Shown: positions 25,399 through 35,412, counted from the first letter of the stretch. The stretch: 64,000 bases of DNA from Nostoc sp. 106C (GCF_002154725.1 NZ_MTAW01000075.1:40146-104145); one strand, 5' to 3'. Program-made: numbers and translations. The notes: a model not told the origin generated them from the letters alone.

Positions 25399-26625
25399 AT
25401 GGATTTATTGGAGTACCAAGTTAAAGAATGGTTTGGAGAAATAGGCATTCCTGTATTGCCCTCCCAACGAATTGACCATCCTACGGATTTGAAGCGGTTA
25501 AAAATTCGCTACCCAGTTGTACTGAAATCTCAAGTACATGCAGCAGAACGGGCAAAAGCTGGTGGAGTGAGGATTGTCGAAACAACAATCGATGCGATCG
25601 CTGCCGCGCAAATGATCTTCAATTTGCCGATTTGGGGTGAGTTACCTGAAGTTTTACTGGCAGAATCAAAATACGATGCCAAGCAGGAATTATATTTAGC
25701 AGTAGTTTTAGATACCGCTGTTTGCCGACCAGTACTCTTAGGTTGCAAGGAAGCAGATATTGATTGGGAATCGGCAGGGGAAAAAATGCAGTATGTTGTT
25801 GTGGAACAAGAATTTTCTCCATTTTATGCGCGACGACTGGCTTTGAAACTGGGTTTAGAGGGTGTGCTGATGCAATCGATTAGCAATGTTATAGAGAAGA
25901 TGTATCAGCTATTTATCCAAAAAGACTTAGACTTAGTAGAAATTAATCCGCTTGCAGTTAATGCCGTCGGTCAAGTGATGGCCCTCAATGGTAAAGTTAG
26001 GGTTAACGAACGGGCAATTGGACGTCATCTAGAAATTGCCGAAATGGCAGCAACACTAGTCAAGACTCATAGTCATACTGAGACCAACGGTCATTTGTCT
26101 AAGTGGGATGGCTTAGAAATGCACGGTAAAATTGGCATTCTCGGTAATGGTACTGGTTCGGTATTGGCAACTTTAGATTTAGTAGTCAATGCTGGTGGTA
26201 AGCCTGGTGTTTGCTTAAATCTGCGCCATGCTTTCTTGAGCGATACTTCGGAGACTACATTCTGCGATCGCTTAGATACGAGTTTGAAAATTTTGGCGGC
26301 TGACAAAAGTATTCAAGTAATACTAGTGAATCTCCTAGGTAGCATTCCTGAATGTGCCGAATTTGCTGAAATATTGAGCAAATTTCTGCAACAAGACAAA
26401 AGTGAAGTTAAATCACAGGCTGTACGTACTAATGGCAGCAAACATCGGCGTGAAAGTAGTTTTCCCCGCTTGGTTGTCCGGCTTGCAGGTTCTGAGTTTA
26501 ATGCAGCTAGAAAATATTTAGCTACGCTTCCAACCCAAGGCGATACGCTAATATTAGTAGAAAATTTAGATGAGGCGGTGGCGGAATCAGTCCGTCTTGC
26601 CAAATCAACTGCTTATAAAAGGTAA
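25399..26625 (+). CDS. sucC: Succinate-CoA ligase beta subunit-like ATP-grasp protein
   Basis: The 408-residue protein aligns along its length with SucC: LLEYQVKEWFGEIGIPVLPS at the N-terminus, LKSQVHA-KAGGVRIVE in the ATP-grasp lobe, LVEINPLAVNA with the metal-binding Glu-Asn, and a C-terminal CoA-ligase domain beginning GKIGILGNGTGSVLATLDLV. The canonical pathway role is succinyl-CoA + ADP + Pi to succinate + ATP + CoA with SucD. Several hallmark positions differ from the textbook enzyme: HAGGRGK reads HAAERAK, LDGK reads LNGK, and the DVGGGA loop reads NLRHAF. It precedes the sucD-like gene by 287 bases. Homology is clear; canonical activity is doubtful. Confidence 0.8.
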   Translation: MDLLEYQVKEWFGEIGIPVLPSQRIDHPTDLKRLKIRYPVVLKSQVHAAERAKAGGVRIVETTIDAIAAAQMIFNLPIWGELPEVLLAESKYDAKQELYLAVVLDTAVCRPVLLGCKEADIDWESAGEKMQYVVVEQEFSPFYARRLALKLGLEGVLMQSISNVIEKMYQLFIQKDLDLVEINPLAVNAVGQVMALNGKVRVNERAIGRHLEIAEMAATLVKTHSHTETNGHLSKWDGLEMHGKIGILGNGTGSVLATLDLVVNAGGKPGVCLNLRHAFLSDTSETTFCDRLDTSLKILAADKSIQVILVNLLGSIPECAEFAEILSKFLQQDKSEVKSQAVRTNGSKHRRESSFPRLVVRLAGSEFNAARKYLATLPTQGDTLILVENLDEAVAESVRLAKSTAYKR

Positions 26626-26912
26626 TAACAGTTCACCCTGTATGTAAAAATAGCTGCAATGAATACAGCAGATAGGATGTTTAAAAAGTATTTGTTTCCC
26701 CCAATTCATTAAGTAATTCCGGGATAGTATCAGTAAATTGATGTGTTATGTAATACTTATTTAACAGCCTCTCAGGATGAGCTAGATTTAATCAGTTTTT
26801 AAAGACAATAGTTGTGAATTATAGTCAAAATGGCATTATGTCACACCATTTATGTGTCAATCTCTTCCCTGTAACTTCTGGTGCTGGGATGTCAAATTTA
26901 CCGTAATTTTTT
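26626..26912. other. Spacer between sucC-like and sucD-like genes
   Basis: The 287-base gap is unusually long for sucCD, which normally overlap or abut. It contains CATTTATGTGTCA (26847-26859), shared with the palindromic element at 12232-12244, and a TATGTCACACCATT stretch beside it. This suggests that the second gene may have its own promoter. Confidence 0.4.
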
Positions 26913-27794
26913 ATGAACTTAACGCCAGACAGTAAAGTGTTAATCCAAGGGTTCAGTGAATTTATTTCAGCAACTCATATTACCCAAATGAAAGCTTATG
27001 GTACGAATTTGGTTGCTGGTGTAAATCCTGGATTTGGTGGGCAACAACTATACGATCTTCCGGTATTCGATCTGGTGGAGGAGGTAGTAAGACAATTTGG
27101 GCCAATTGACACGACAATTATTTGTGTCAACCCTTACCAGGTACTAGATGCAGCATTGGAAGCGATCGCCTCTAATATCCGCCAGATCATCATCATTTCT
27201 GCTGGTGTACCCCCTTTAGATATGGTGCAATTACTGCGTAAAGCCGAGTCCGTTGAAACCCTGGTGGTGGGGCCTAACAGTCCGGGAATCATTGTGCCTG
27301 GCAAAATTCTCTTAGGTACTCATCCTAGTGAATTTTATACCCCAGGTTCAGTAGGAATTGTCAGCCGCAGCAGCACCCTCACCTACGAAGTTGCTTGGGA
27401 ATTAACCAAAGCTGGTTTAGGGCAGTCGATTAGTGTCAGTATTGGCAGTGATGCGATCGTTGGTTCATCATTTCTGCAATGGTTGCAAATTCTCGATGAG
27501 GATGAAACTACACAAGCGATCGTCTTAGTAGGTCAACCCGGTGGTGGTAGTGAAGAAGCTGCGGCGCGCTACATAGCTGAAGCAATTGATAAACCAGTAA
27601 TTGCTTACATTGCAGGTAGGCAAGCGCCACCAGGAAAACATTGGCGTCAAACGGGTACTTTAGCAACGATTATTGGACGCGATCCTAACTTCGGTACGGC
27701 ACAACATAAATTAGCTGCTTTTCAAGAAGCGCAAGTTCCAGTAGCCGAACGCCCTTCTCAAATTCCAGAATTGGTAAGAAAGGGAATTAATTAA
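26913..27794 (+). CDS. sucD: Succinate-CoA ligase alpha subunit-like protein lacking the phosphohistidine
   Basis: The 293-residue protein has the SucD two-domain layout: a CoA-binding Rossmann domain (SKVLIQGFSE, GVNPGFGGQQLYDLPVFD) and a ligase domain (VGIVSRSSTLTYEVAWELT, SISVSIGSDAIVGSSF). At the position of the catalytic histidine, where standard SucD has KRMGHAG, it reads KHWRQTG, so His is replaced by Gln. The CoA-binding NPGKGG is NPGFGG and GGDP is GSDA. With the altered sucC product upstream, this pair probably does not work by the classic phosphohistidine mechanism. Nearby His three residues earlier could in principle substitute. A long gap separates the pair. Confidence 0.8.
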   Translation: MNLTPDSKVLIQGFSEFISATHITQMKAYGTNLVAGVNPGFGGQQLYDLPVFDLVEEVVRQFGPIDTTIICVNPYQVLDAALEAIASNIRQIIIISAGVPPLDMVQLLRKAESVETLVVGPNSPGIIVPGKILLGTHPSEFYTPGSVGIVSRSSTLTYEVAWELTKAGLGQSISVSIGSDAIVGSSFLQWLQILDEDETTQAIVLVGQPGGGSEEAAARYIAEAIDKPVIAYIAGRQAPPGKHWRQTGTLATIIGRDPNFGTAQHKLAAFQEAQVPVAERPSQIPELVRKGIN

Positions 27795-27975
27795 CTCAAT
27801 AATTTAGATATTAATAAACTTGTTGCTAAACCTAGATAAAGAGGGAAAGGTCGAAAACCGGACTTTCCTCATCATATATATATTGATACCGTAACTAACA
27901 ATTCTAGAGTTAAAGACTGAGCTACTCAATAAGTCTGGCAAATTTTCTGTTAGAGTACTCCAAGTAACAAAATGC

Positions 27976-28110
27976 CCCATTGTCAGTCATTGCGAATAGA
28001 GCGTAGACGCCTGAAAGGGGGCTTCCCAAAAGGTAGCGGAATGTAGGCGAAGCCTTCCCGTTCACTGAAAGCGTTCCTGAAGAGTAGGGTAGTAATCGCA
28101 GAAGTTTGTA
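27976..28110. repeat. Composite of nested dispersed repeats
   Basis: The segment contains GTCATTGCGAAT at its left end, then GCGTAGACGCCTGAAAG, GGCTTCCC, GGCGAAGCCTTCCC, TTCACTGAAAGCGTTCC and GGGTAGTAATCGCAG. Variants of these words occur in the 7382 and 11233 elements and inside the helicase gene at 56352-56413. The order suggests one repeat inserted into another. No coding capacity. Confidence 0.55.
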
Positions 28111-28145
28111 ACGCTCTTCTATGACTCGGGAGAGAGAATAATGAA

Positions 28146-28193
28146 GGCGATTAGAAATCGCGGCTACAAAAACAAAGTCCGCCTGCGTGGACT
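28146..28193. repeat. Dispersed double-hairpin repeat
   Basis: GGCGATTAGAAATCGCGGC carries the hairpin GCGATT-A-GAAATCGC, and AGTCCGC-CTGC-GTGGACT forms a second 7-bp stem a few bases downstream. This two-hairpin unit is one I recognise as recurrent in Nostoc-type genomes. Function unknown. Confidence 0.5.
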
Positions 28194-29541
28194 AACGTCA
28201 AAATAGGATTTTAAATTTAATCTGACGAGAGTAATAAAAAAGCGATATTACTTCTCTAAACTCAGTTTCGTTCGCTATGACAGCTTCTGGATCATTGATT
28301 TTGTAAAATACTCTTCTCGCGTTCTTGATCTGCCTGTGGTAATATGCGACAACGCGCATGATATTAATGCTTTAAAGCTAGCTCATCCGTGTGCAGCTTT
28401 GCCAATTCCAGCTTCCAGAGTTTAATTTTTGAATAATTGCAACAGTGCTGAAATTGTCAACACCTTATAGAGGTATATTCTTCTGAGTTTGATATCAATA
28501 ATAAGAAAGATACTTAATTTTGTATTTAAAAAAGAAATGATAGTATCAAATATCATGATTAGCCAGCAAATAACCTAATTGATGCTTGATAATACGAGCT
28601 ATAGATTTAATATAGTTTTAACTAAATGGTTTTCTTTATTACATCTACATATATTTGCCGATCCCAAGTAGGTCAGTTCATAAAATCTATATAAATTAGA
28701 TCACCAAAAAGTGCTACAAACAGCGGATAAAAACCTAATATCCTAAATATTGCAGTTTATAAACTGTATATACATTCACCAAATAAAGTGATAATAGTTT
28801 TATAGAAGCAAATTGGCTCTTAGTGTTATCTACTTGCAGGAGGATATTTAGTAGCATGAAAACTAAAACCTAAAATGAAGTCAAGCTTTAACAAATCAAA
28901 TAAGAACGAACTATTTTGACATTGATTGTTTATCGCTGAGATAACTCAAGAAGTTGAGGAAGACTTGCATACATAATTGTGTAGGAAACTTAAGTTTAAT
29001 TGTATGACGCGATAAACACGGTATGTCTCATTTTGGAAAATCGCCTCGATACTGGAAGTCACTGTTGCATAAACTATAGACGTAAACCAGATTCACAAAA
29101 AATTGTCTGAAAACCCAGGCAAAAGATAAGTTTATGTAGACTACTCAGATTTGTTAGTTTGTTTTCGTAGCGAAATTGATTAGCCATACATTTTCCAATT
29201 TAGAATACACCTAATAACTAGGTTCAATATCTTATCCATACTCTGATAAATTCATGTATTCTTCAAGAGGTAATGGAACCGAAAGATATTAACATCTCCA
29301 TAAGCTAGTCGTTTTAGGACAATAGCCTTTTTTTTGTTGCCTAAGGGCATCAGTAAGTAGGACAAATAATATAAATATTAGTTCCTACTATTGAATTATA
29401 GTAATCATCTCAAAATCTATTTCGATGATTATAATCATACATTTGGTTTAGTTAATATCTAAATGTTTATTAACTTGGGCGGGGAAAAAAATGCCAAAAT
29501 CTCAGCAATAATTCATTGCTAAAATTGCAATGACATTAATT

Positions 29542-29568
29542 AAAAAGCCTTGCCTGGTAAGGCTTTTT
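29542..29568. terminator. Bidirectional terminator-like hairpin
   Basis: AAAAAGCCTT-GCCTGGT-AAGGCTTTTT is a perfect 10-bp stem with A and T tracts on its two sides, so it can terminate in either direction. It lies 103 bases upstream of the first polysaccharide gene and insulates it, or acts as an attenuator in a long leader, or ends a small RNA. Confidence 0.7.
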
Positions 29569-29670
29569 AGGGGAAATAAAATGACAATTTTTAATTGCTT
29601 ATGTAAATAAAGCTATCAGGCTTTAGCAACAAACATAAGCATGTTATCAGGGTTTAATAGCTTTACGTAA

Positions 29671-31659
29671 ATGAACTACCTACTCCTTAAGTTTTACTTG
29701 GTATCTCAAAAAGCTGCCAATGCTTTCCTATTCGGATTGCTGCATCTGAAAAATAGACATCTGTTAGTTTGTGATATTGGTCTGTTTGCAATTACACCAT
29801 TATTAGCTCTGATTCTCCGTTTAGATGGCGTTCTTTCATTGAACGCATATGTAACACAGCTAATAATTGCAACAATACTTTTTTTAGCAGTCAAACTAAC
29901 TTTATTTTGGAGTCTTGGTTTTTATAGACGTTACTGGCGCTATGCCAGTATTGAGGAACTGACGTATATAGCGATGTTAGTGTTGGCTGCGGTAGTCATC
30001 CAAAGCCTTTTATTTGATGTTGTTAAATATATACCCCATTTTGCTATAGAGAAACTGCCACAATCGCTACCATTTCTTGATGGATTGCTTTCGTTTATTT
30101 TTATTGGTGGGTTGCGTTTCAGTGTTCGATGTGTGGAAAGAACTAGCAAAAAACTAGCATTGTTTAACAAAAACGAGCGGGTATTGGTAGTTGGCGCTGG
30201 TAGTGCAGGGGTATCACTCGTGCAAGAAATGCAAAGAAATCCCCAATTAGGATTTTATCCTGTAGCCTACATTGACGATGATCCACAAAAGCTGAATGTA
30301 CACATTCGTGGGATTCCTGTTGTAGGCGATCGCTATCATATTCCAGAATTTGTGAAATATCTGCAAATCCGTAAGGTAATCATTGCGATGCCGACAGTTG
30401 CAGGACGAGTGATTCGGGAAATCGTTGATATTTGCAAAGCAAATGGAATTCAAACTAGCACTTTACCAGGAATACATGAAATCCTTAATGGTCAGGTGCG
30501 GTTAGACAGCGTTCGTGATGTACGCATAGAGGATTTGCTAAGAAGGGAGCCTGTACAGACGGATATTGAGAGCGTTTACCAATTTCTTCAAGGCAAGAAA
30601 GTATTAATTACAGGTTCAGGTGGATCAATTGGTAGCGAACTTTGCCGTCAAATTTTCAAGTGCCAACCTGCGGAAATCATACTGTTAGGACACGGGGAAA
30701 ATTCTGTTTTCAATATTCAACAGGAATTAGAACAACTTACCCAGGTACTTAAACACGATAGCAAAGCACAACCAAAGATACCGCTAATTTATGCATTGAT
30801 TGCTGATATCCGTTTTCGGTCTCGATTAGAACATACCTTTGAGCGATTCCAACCAGATGTGATTTTTCATGCGGCGGCTCATAAGCACGTTCCTCTCATG
30901 GAATTAAATCCAGCAGAAGCCATAACTAATAATGTCCTAGGGACAAAAAATTTGCTGGATATGGCGAAAAAATACAATGTTAAACATTTCGTGATGATCT
31001 CTACAGACAAGGCAGTTAACCCGACTAATGTCATGGGAGCCACTAAGAGAGTTGCCGAAATGTTGGTTTTGCAAGCTGCAAGAGAAACTGGCAAGCCTTA
31101 TGTTGCTGTGCGTTTTGGCAATGTTTTAGGTAGTCGAGGTAGCGTGGTTCCTACTTTCACCAAACAAATTGCAGCAGGCGGTCCAGTCACTGTTACTCAT
31201 CCTGAAATTTGCCGTTACTTTATGACAATACCGGAGGCAGTACAACTAGTTTTACAAGCAGTGGTACTTGGTCGTAGTGGTGAAGTATTAATGCTGAATA
31301 TGGGCGAACCAGTGAAAATTGTTGACTTAGCAAAGGAACTCATTCGTCTTTCAGGATATGAAGTCAACAAAGATATTGAGATTAAATTTACAGGTTTGCG
31401 ACCTGGCGAAAAGTTATTTGAGGAGTTGTTTATTGAAGGAGAAGAGTATGAACCAACCCAACACGAAAAATTGTTAGTCGTGAAAAATGCTAGTCGGATA
31501 ATTCCTAACAATATGAATGTTGCTATAGAGGCTTTGTGTAAATCAGCAGATAAAAACGATGCGACTTCTATTATCTTTTTGCTTGAGCAGATTGTACCAG
31601 GATATAGAACGAAATACTTACAAAATCAACTGCCATTAAAGGTATATGCAAGTAAATAA
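29671..31659 (+). CDS. Membrane nucleotide-sugar dehydratase/epimerase (FlaA1/CapD/PglF type)
   Basis: The 662-residue protein has about four N-terminal transmembrane helices (25-150) and a CoA-binding-like Rossmann domain starting VLVVGAGSAGVSL (about 170). An extended SDR domain follows with ITGSGGSIGSEL (about 312), STDKAVNPTNVMGATKR and RFGNVLGSRGSVVP. This is the layout of UDP-HexNAc 4,6-dehydratases such as WbpM, PglF and CapD. They make UDP-4-keto-6-deoxy sugars that a DegT-type aminotransferase can aminate; one is encoded at 44319-45479. It is the first gene of the co-directional polysaccharide operon and overlaps the next by 14 bases. Confidence 0.88.
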   Translation: MNYLLLKFYLVSQKAANAFLFGLLHLKNRHLLVCDIGLFAITPLLALILRLDGVLSLNAYVTQLIIATILFLAVKLTLFWSLGFYRRYWRYASIEELTYIAMLVLAAVVIQSLLFDVVKYIPHFAIEKLPQSLPFLDGLLSFIFIGGLRFSVRCVERTSKKLALFNKNERVLVVGAGSAGVSLVQEMQRNPQLGFYPVAYIDDDPQKLNVHIRGIPVVGDRYHIPEFVKYLQIRKVIIAMPTVAGRVIREIVDICKANGIQTSTLPGIHEILNGQVRLDSVRDVRIEDLLRREPVQTDIESVYQFLQGKKVLITGSGGSIGSELCRQIFKCQPAEIILLGHGENSVFNIQQELEQLTQVLKHDSKAQPKIPLIYALIADIRFRSRLEHTFERFQPDVIFHAAAHKHVPLMELNPAEAITNNVLGTKNLLDMAKKYNVKHFVMISTDKAVNPTNVMGATKRVAEMLVLQAARETGKPYVAVRFGNVLGSRGSVVPTFTKQIAAGGPVTVTHPEICRYFMTIPEAVQLVLQAVVLGRSGEVLMLNMGEPVKIVDLAKELIRLSGYEVNKDIEIKFTGLRPGEKLFEELFIEGEEYEPTQHEKLLVVKNASRIIPNNMNVAIEALCKSADKNDATSIIFLLEQIVPGYRTKYLQNQLPLKVYASK

Positions 31660-32929
31660 GCCCTTAACACTACGTCGTAACTTCTCCTGGACATTCATTG
31701 GTAATGCTGTTTATGCAGCTTGCCAGTGGGGGATGTTGGTGTTGCTGGCAAAATTAGGCAGTCCCGAGATGGTAGGACAGTTCACTTTGGGGCTAGCGGT
31801 TACTGCGCCTGTAATAATGTTTACAAATCTCCAACTGCGAGTTGTGCAGGCAACAGACGCAAAAAAACAATACATTTTTAGCGATTATTTAGGGCTAAGG
31901 CTGATCGGATCAGGGTTAGCACTGGTCATAATAGCTACCATCACGTTATTAGCAGGATACCAATGGGAAACATCGGTAGTTATTCTGCTAGTCGGTTTAG
32001 CAAAAGCATTTGAAGCGATTAGCGATGTGTTTTACGGACTACTCCAGCAGCACGAACGGATGGATCGGATTGCCTTGTCGCTAATGATTAAAGGTCCTCT
32101 CTCGCTGCTACTGCTGGGCATAGGAGTTTACATATCGGGTAATATTGTCTGGGGTGTAGTTGGGTTAGTCTGTGCCTGGGCTATAGTTCTGCTTACATAC
32201 GACATTCGTAACGGAGCCTTGATATTAAACCAAGTCTCACAAGTCCAACCCCGATGGCATCTGGCAACGCTGGCAAAGCTAGTACCTTTAGCTTTACCTC
32301 TGGGTTTAGTCATGATGCTAATTTCTCTCAACACTAATATTCCTCGCTACTTTATAGAACATTATTTGGGAGAGAATAGATTGGGTATTTTCGCCGCAAT
32401 ATCATACCTAATGGTGGCAGAACAGATGATAGTAAGCGCATTAGCAGATTCAGCTGTTCCACGACTAGCAAAATACTATGCAAATCAAAATAGCGCTGCT
32501 TTCCGTATGTTGCTCTTCAAATTAGGAGCAGTTAATGCATTGATAGGAGGAGCGGGTGTTGTTGTAGCACTAGTTGCTGGCAAAGAAGTCTTAACTCTTC
32601 TTTACCGTCCTGAGTATGCCCAGTATACAGAGGTTTTTACTTTGCTCATGATAGGAGCAGCAATTAATTATACCTTTGCCTGCTTGGGCTATGGCAGAAC
32701 AGCAGCTAGATACTTCCTTATACAAGTCCCTCTGTCTTTTTTGGTCACTAGTTCTTCAACTCTAGCCTGCTTTTGGTTGATTCCCAACCAAGGTCTTCGA
32801 GGGGCGGCGATCGCGCTGATCATAGCAGCAATAGTGGAAGCAGGGAGTAATTTATGCGTGCTGCTCCATGCATTTAAAAGAATTAGTCCCCCATTTAACA
32901 AAAAGGATAAGAACTATGAAGGCAAGTAA
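31646..32929 (+). CDS. Polysaccharide flippase (Wzx/MATE-like)
   Basis: The 427-residue integral membrane protein has about 12 predicted transmembrane helices and the N-terminal RRNFSWTFIGNAVYAACQWG typical of Wzx/oligosaccharide flippases. It would move undecaprenyl-linked repeat units across the inner membrane. It overlaps the upstream dehydratase and the downstream glycosyltransferase (14 bases each), which shows tight translational coupling in the operon. Confidence 0.85.
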   Translation: MQVNKPLTLRRNFSWTFIGNAVYAACQWGMLVLLAKLGSPEMVGQFTLGLAVTAPVIMFTNLQLRVVQATDAKKQYIFSDYLGLRLIGSGLALVIIATITLLAGYQWETSVVILLVGLAKAFEAISDVFYGLLQQHERMDRIALSLMIKGPLSLLLLGIGVYISGNIVWGVVGLVCAWAIVLLTYDIRNGALILNQVSQVQPRWHLATLAKLVPLALPLGLVMMLISLNTNIPRYFIEHYLGENRLGIFAAISYLMVAEQMIVSALADSAVPRLAKYYANQNSAAFRMLLFKLGAVNALIGGAGVVVALVAGKEVLTLLYRPEYAQYTEVFTLLMIGAAINYTFACLGYGRTAARYFLIQVPLSFLVTSSSTLACFWLIPNQGLRGAAIALIIAAIVEAGSNLCVLLHAFKRISPPFNKKDKNYEGK

Positions 32930-34088
32930 TGGGCGTCCCATTCAAATCGTCCATGTGCTTTATGTACTAAGAGGAGGTGGTGGCATTCAAAAGTGGTTAG
33001 TTGATATCTTGCAACATATCGACCGTGATCGCTTTCGCATGGATTTTCTAGTTCACGTTCTAGATGCCTGCCCAGAAGCTGAAAAAATTTGTGCCCTTGG
33101 TAGTCGAATTATTCTGTGCCCTCATCCGAAGAAATATGTGTGGCAACCGTGGTTGTATGATCGCACCTTCAAAGGAATTTTGCAGAAGTATGGTCCTTAT
33201 GACATCATCCATAGCCATACAGCTCACTTCAATGGTTATATCCTCCGCTTAGCAAAGCAGATAGGTTTGCCTGTGCGTATTGCCCATAGTCATAATGACA
33301 CCACCTCATCTGACGCTAGGGAAGGATTGTTTCGTCGCTCGTATATAGCTTGGACAAAATCGTTGATTCCTAAATATGCAACCATTGGTTTGGGAGCTAG
33401 CCGTAAGGCAACAGCTTATATGTTTGGTTCAGCCTGGGAAGACAATCCTCGTTACCAAACACTTTACTGTGGCCTGGATCTAAATTCGTTCCGAAACCCT
33501 GTTGAGCCAACAGAGGTTCGTACCGAACTTGGCATACCTGCTGATGCTTTTGTTATTGGTCATGTTGGCAGATTGGTTGAACAGAAGAACCATCTGTTTA
33601 TGTTAGAAATCGCTGCTGAGGTAGCGAAACTGCAACCTAAAATGCACATGTTGCTGGTGGGTGATGGGGAACTGCGCCCAAATATCAAGCAGAAAGTAGC
33701 ACAGTTAGACTTGAGTGATCGTGTTATCTTTGCAGGTGTCCGGTATGACGTACATCGATTAATGCTGGGTGCTATGGATGTATTTCTCTTTCCATCCTTG
33801 TACGAGGGGCTAGGCTTAGTACTAATCGAGGCACAAGCAGCAGGACTACCCTGTATTCTTTCGGATGTGGTGCCGGAGGAAGCAGATATAGTCAAGCCTC
33901 TTATACAACGAATTTCTCTCTCAAAATCAGCATCAAATTGGGCAAAGGCAATTGTAGATGCACGAAATTCAAGTTCAGCTATTACTCAATCCGAGGCTCT
34001 AGCTGCTGTGGAAAATAGCCATTTCAATATTAAGATGGGAGTCAAAAATCTCATAGATATTTACGAGTCTAACTTTTCAACGCTATAA
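32916..34088 (+). CDS. GT4 glycosyltransferase (EpsF-like)
   Basis: The product starts at ATG 32916 (AAGGAT upstream), inside the end of the flippase gene, giving 390 residues with the usual N-terminus IQIVHVLYVLRGGGGIQKW. The GT-B fold is supported by IIHSHTAHFNGY, VIGHVGRLVEQKNHLFML (start of the nucleotide-sugar domain) and FPSLYEGLGLVLIEAQAAGLP with the E-x7-E motif of family GT4. It adds one sugar to the lipid-linked repeat unit; donor and acceptor are unknown. The longer frame from 32868 has no ribosome binding site and is unlikely. Confidence 0.88.
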   Translation: MKASNGRPIQIVHVLYVLRGGGGIQKWLVDILQHIDRDRFRMDFLVHVLDACPEAEKICALGSRIILCPHPKKYVWQPWLYDRTFKGILQKYGPYDIIHSHTAHFNGYILRLAKQIGLPVRIAHSHNDTTSSDAREGLFRRSYIAWTKSLIPKYATIGLGASRKATAYMFGSAWEDNPRYQTLYCGLDLNSFRNPVEPTEVRTELGIPADAFVIGHVGRLVEQKNHLFMLEIAAEVAKLQPKMHMLLVGDGELRPNIKQKVAQLDLSDRVIFAGVRYDVHRLMLGAMDVFLFPSLYEGLGLVLIEAQAAGLPCILSDVVPEEADIVKPLIQRISLSKSASNWAKAIVDARNSSSAITQSEALAAVENSHFNIKMGVKNLIDIYESNFSTL

Positions 34089-34113
34089 AATAATCAATTG
34101 CCAGTTCTAATTT

Positions 34114-35412
34114 ATGTTAGACCTATCATTTTTGTTAATGTATATATGTTGGGCGCTTCTACCAGATACTCAAACTCCTAGGTTTGAAATCGCATCTATA
34201 CCTGTCAATAGTAAAGACATAATTAATATTGCAATTGCTTGTTTATACTTTTTGCTGCCAGCAGTTAAAAATAGTCGCGCTACAAAACATAATATAAATA
34301 TAAATTGGCATAGCTACTTGCCACTTTTGACAGTTTCTCTACTACTATATGCTGCTGCATCCGTCGAATGGAGTGGTATGAACAAAACTGACTCCATAGC
34401 AATGCGCTACACACTGCTGTTGACAGGAGCAGCATGTTTAGTTGGCTATTATCTAATAGCAAAAAGAGATTCCCGATCTGTTCATCCATTTATTTGGAGG
34501 CTTACAGTTCTTTTGTCAGTAGTAGGGCTGTTGTACACTGCACAGTCTTTTTTCTCCTTGGGTCTGACAACTCCAGATGATTTCGAAGCGGAACAGTTCG
34601 GTATACAAAGGGTACGCGGACCATTGTTTGTATCAACCACCGGTTTTTTCATATTATTACCAGCCTTAGCATTTGCTATTCAGGAATTTATTAAAAGTCA
34701 CAGCCATCGTTTGTTTAAGGCTAGCGTTGTTTTTTCCCTAGTGATAACTATTATTGGTTTGGGAGCGCGGACTGGACTTATACTTCTCGCTATTTTCTTT
34801 CTGCTCTTAATGTTTTTTATGAAGAATAATAAGCAGGCAAAAATGGCGCTGGTAATAATGATAATTGTTACAATGGCAGCAATTCTACTGTTTTTTTCAA
34901 AAGCAAAGACTGATCGTCTTCAGTCTTTGGAAGACACAACTCGTTCAGATACATACTTGACATCCTTTCAAATTATTCAACATCGTACTCAACAAGTTAA
35001 TATTTTTGGTTCTGGTTATGGTTCATATTGGCCTTGGTATATTCCAGATTTTGAGGGTGCTCGTGAGACAAATCAATATTTTGATTTAGTGTGGAATCCT
35101 TACGGTTCTCTGTTGTATCACCCTCACTCAACCTTTCTTCTATGTATTGTTGAACTAGGAATTCCTGGTTTAATCTATTTTGTTTGCCTATGGACTATTT
35201 TGTATCGTCTCCTCCTCAGTAATCTCCAGAGTGCAGAATTTTCTATCTTTAACTGTGGTATTTTTGCATCGGGTTTTTCAATGTTTTTTGATTTTTTTAT
35301 CTTCAGAAGCGCTCAAGTTAACACGCTGTGGTGGATTTTTCTGTTTGGTGCACTAGCATTAAATTTTAATGTAGGTACTGCTAAAGCAGAGAATAATAAA
35401 CATAGCAGATAA
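34114..35412 (+). CDS. O-antigen ligase/polymerase-like membrane protein (Wzy type)
   Basis: The 432-residue protein has about ten transmembrane segments and a large periplasmic loop (about 285-345) containing GSGYGSYWPWYIPDFEG and YHPHSTFLLCIVELGIPG. The latter His-containing stretch is typical of the Wzy_C/O-antigen ligase family. In a Wzx/Wzy-type locus this is the likely polymerase that joins repeat units on the outer face of the inner membrane. It starts 25 bases after the preceding glycosyltransferase. Confidence 0.8.
   Translation: MLDLSFLLMYICWALLPDTQTPRFEIASIPVNSKDIINIAIACLYFLLPAVKNSRATKHNININWHSYLPLLTVSLLLYAAASVEWSGMNKTDSIAMRYTLLLTGAACLVGYYLIAKRDSRSVHPFIWRLTVLLSVVGLLYTAQSFFSLGLTTPDDFEAEQFGIQRVRGPLFVSTTGFFILLPALAFAIQEFIKSHSHRLFKASVVFSLVITIIGLGARTGLILLAIFFLLLMFFMKNNKQAKMALVIMIIVTMAAILLFFSKAKTDRLQSLEDTTRSDTYLTSFQIIQHRTQQVNIFGSGYGSYWPWYIPDFEGARETNQYFDLVWNPYGSLLYHPHSTFLLCIVELGIPGLIYFVCLWTILYRLLLSNLQSAEFSIFNCGIFASGFSMFFDFFIFRSAQVNTLWWIFLFGALALNFNVGTAKAENNKHSR

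Larger units (their letters stand above)
27795..29670. other. 1.9-kb non-coding region before the exopolysaccharide locus
   Basis: No open frame here gives a recognisable product. The first 400 bases hold nested dispersed repeats (listed separately); the rest is AT-rich unique sequence. A strong hairpin at 29542-29568 ends the region. One short frame, 28856-28873, has AGGAGG 12 bases upstream but only five codons. The region probably carries the promoter and leader of the polysaccharide operon and possibly an unrecognised RNA. Confidence 0.45.

Noticed and set aside
28856..28873. Five-codon frame with AGGAGG upstream
   Set aside because: Spacing of 12 bases is long and five codons are too few to support a gene; kept only as a remark in the region entry.
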